From Macrothele yani (lineage: Eukaryota > Arthropoda > Arachnida > Araneae > Macrothelidae): a stretch of 64,000 bases of DNA. The notes below the pieces were generated by a model. The model was not told the DNA's origin. It searched no databases and was given only the letters and a program-made list of their open reading frames with translations. Position numbers and translations under genes: made by a program. Below are positions 61,899 to 64,000 of this stretch, piece by piece; position 1 is the stretch's first letter; the number at the start of each line of letters is the position of its first letter. The DNA lies in assembly GCA_039090855.1 (NCBI GenBank), contig CM077011.1, positions 39,141,501 to 39,205,500 of the forward strand. Direction: 5' to 3'.

Positions 61899-63875
61899 CT
61901 AAGCAAGAAGAAATGTGCGCCATATTTGGGGAAGTTCAAGTGAGACGTCATCGTTGCAAACCACGGGTTTACTCAAAATCTCCATGGTTTCTCTGACGGC
62001 AGTGCCCCTGGCGGTAGTATAAGGAGCAATTCGCTTTATGTGGTCGCATTTCGGGATGGCGGAATGGGTAACCACTTCCATGGATAAGGCGGTTATCAAT
62101 CTTCTGTGCGAGACGTCCCGCTTGTGTTCGATTAGTCGAAGAGCGAAACAGCGTTTTGTCATTCCGATGTAATGCTTGGTGATACCATCCATGTATTCCA
62201 ATGGTATGGAGTACACTGAGAGGTATGAGTGTTCCGGGATGATAGCAGGTGGCGTGATATCGATCTCGGTGAGCGTATTCCAAAGCTAAGCCCGAGTTTC
62301 TTTAAGGTGTTCTGCAAGAAGTAGGTCAGGCCGGGTACATAAGGGCAAGCCCCAATGTATTGCAGCGAAGGCTTGGTATGGCGGCTACCCGGGTTGGAGA
62401 AAACAGCGTCGGCGTTCTTGATAATGTCCTCGATCACTTGCACACTGTAGCCGGATAAAGAGGCCATATCTCTTAGTTTGTCGACTTCTTCAAGTCTGGA
62501 TGCAGTGTCCGAGGAGAGAATAAAGGCACGTACAGCCCTATATCTGAAAATGGCTAATTTGTACGCGTAACTGGTCCCATGCGTAGTATTACATTCGGGA
62601 CATATGTTGGCTTGTAATAAACCTTGGTTTGGAGGGATCCAGAACGAGATTTCTTGACTAGGACGTCCAAAAACGGGAGACTGTCGTTGTCCTCACACTC
62701 CATGGTGAAACTTATGTTCCGTGGAGGGAATTAATGAAATCGAAAAAAGCGTTCAATTCATCAACTCCATGCTGCCAGATAAAAAATACGTCGTCGGCGT
62801 GTCTCAGCCATATAAGAGGAGCGAGCTTAGCTTCATTAAGAATTTTTTAATTCCAGCGGTCGGAGGATGGCCTCAGCTAGTACAGCAGATAGTGGTGAGC
62901 CCATGGCAACTCCTTTGGACTGCTTGTAAATTAGGTTATTAAAACAGAAAAATTTGATTCCATCACCACTTCTATCGCATAGGATATACCCAGTAGTGAG
63001 ACCCGTGAGAACATTGAAGAATCAGCAAGCGCTCGCTTCAAAGTATCCACTGCCTCGTCGACAGGTACTGACGGATAAAGTGACACCACGTCAAAACTAC
63101 CGATGATGTGGTGCGGAGCCACAGTGAAGTTCCTCAGCCTTGTGACGAAGTCCCCCGACGACAACAGGATTGTTCTGGAGGCAGGCAGGAAAGCTGTTAG
63201 GAATGTTGCAAGTTGACGCTCGAGATTGATTGATGGGGCTGTTCTCCGTGAAACAATAGACCTAAGTGGGAGTCCTTGCTTGTGATGTTTAATTCTCGCA
63301 AAGAGCGAGGGTATCTTCGGCTCCGGAGGAAGCCATGCGGCTGATCCGAGGGTGTCCGGGATATCGGGCATTTTCGCCACTCTCTTAACTTTCGCAATCC
63401 ACCTATTTAATGGGCTTGAGGTAATTCGGATTGGATCCGACTGTTGTATGAACTCCATGATTTTACGGTTGTACTCATCGGAGACCATTATCGCAATCTG
63501 GCCTGATTTATCAGTGAGTGTGAAGACAATTGATGGGTCGTCCTTTAACCGTAGGACAGCTGTTAGGCCATGTGGCCTACAGTGTCGAGTCTTGGAATGC
63601 TTATTCAATTTGTTCAGGCGCTGGAAGCATTGAAGACAGATTGAGTCCCTTTGTGCGGTTGGCACCTTATAGAGAAGGCTTTCAATTGCTGGGATTAGCT
63701 CCCAGACGGAAGGCTGGGTGTTCGGGCACAACTTTGGAACCTTTTCCAGTATGCCTAGTTCCTTCTGCGACAAGATTTTTGACGAGACATTGATTACTGG
63801 GATTGGTAAACTTCCGTGAAGGCGTATCTCCTGATTTCCTGAGACAAGAGAGTTTTTCATTGTATGTGAACACAA
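61899..63875 (-). pseudogene. Penelope-like RT and GIY-YIG polyprotein (broken)
   Basis: The first open stretch, 63875-62931 (314 residues), contains the N-terminal region and RT start: 'IFTLTDKSGQIAIM', 'LFARIKHHKQGLPLRSIVSR', 'INLERQLATFL' and, near its end, motif A 'IGSFDVVSLYPSVPVDEA'. Past 62931, broken frames read 'KGVAMGSPLSAVLAEA' and 'LRHADDVFFIWQHG', the motif C region. The linker carries 'SLQYIGACPYVPGLTYFLQN'. The GIY-YIG part reads 'MYSIPLEYMDGITKHYIGMT', 'KRCFALRLIEHKRD' and 'SLELPQIW'. At least three frame breaks separate these pieces. Confidence 0.85.
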
Positions 63876-63894
63876 GCGATCTGTTCTGGCGGTC

Positions 63895-64000
63895 GTAATT
63901 CAGTACATAATGCTGCCGCTAACTGTTGCTTAGTAGTAGGCCTTGGTTCCAAATTTGTTATGCGGCGCTCTAATTCATCCCATAAGTGATCTATGGGATT
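63895..64000 (-). pseudogene. Tc1-like transposase C-terminal fragment at window edge
   Basis: From the window end inward on the minus strand the bases read 'NPIDHLWDELERRITNLEPR' and 'PTTKQQLAAAL'. This is the third catalytic block region of a Tc1-like transposase, with D where NPIEH has E. It stops at the junction with PLE3 near 63893 and continues beyond the window. Confidence 0.8.

Larger units (their letters stand above)
61721..63890 (-). mobile_element. Penelope-like element, RT plus GIY-YIG (PLE3)
   Basis: Minus-strand order is RT fingers and palm (63875 to about 62750), linker (about 62470-62280), GIY-YIG (62216-61899), then a 3' UTR with a hammerhead-like box near 61742-61772 and an end rich in TTTATT next to element H. 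The 5' end joins a Tc1-like gene near 63893. It is more complete than the two copies at 48624-50262 and diverged from them. Confidence 0.85.

Overview
This is eukaryotic, intron-scale, AT-rich DNA made almost entirely of transposable elements. The transposase and reverse-transcriptase families are animal ones: many Tc1-like families with TA target sites, a long-TIR mariner relative, RTE-like LINEs, Penelope-like elements with a GIY-YIG domain, tRNA-derived SINEs, hAT-like non-autonomous elements and Helitron-like 5' ends. The mix resembles arthropods, perhaps chelicerates, but that placement is inference from remembered family resemblance. I see no convincing host gene, rRNA, functional tRNA or CRISPR array.

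Layout. 1-4060: single-copy-looking DNA, a Tc1 remnant and a deleted mariner-like element. 4185-13080: tRNA SINEs, a Tc1 element (B) split by another Tc1 element (A1), a long-TIR mariner relative carrying a MITE, and Tc1 copy A2. 13760-17740: a Tc1 remnant broken by RTE fragments, then a 1.25 kb hAT-like element. 17740-21050: no recognised feature. 21050-27360: Tc1 element K split by a SINE, then a MITE-like unit holding another SINE and a 986-codon RTE LINE. 27600-34300: a repeat family (R) split by a GC-rich foldback and a SINE, a perfect 8-bp-TSD MITE, a hAT-like element containing a 77-bp minisatellite, and a Tc1 fragment. 36990-47375: a near-continuous pile of nested elements (R2 split by Tc1 N, then A3, D split by A4, E split by a LINE tail, RTE copy L3, G2). 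48610-50275: two Penelope-like pieces head to head between 12-bp direct repeats. 51680-64000: Tc1 G3, a foldback with a tRNA-like loop, SINE-C copies, Helitron-like ends, Tc1 M, an inverted-repeat MITE, nearly intact Tc1 H, and a Penelope-like element ending in a Tc1 fragment at the window edge.

The features are not a pathway. They record successive insertions, and target-site duplications plus reading-frame continuity across insertions allow several relative ages to be read. Only the RTE ORF at 24068-27028 is uninterrupted over a full element, and it carries substitutions at conserved RT positions. Tc1 H is the next least damaged. I did not find a credible new functional system. The most unusual items are structural: the Penelope palindrome with hammerhead-like motifs, the tRNA-like foldback, the minisatellite inside a hAT-like element, and a double template-switch hairpin in Tc1 copy A3.
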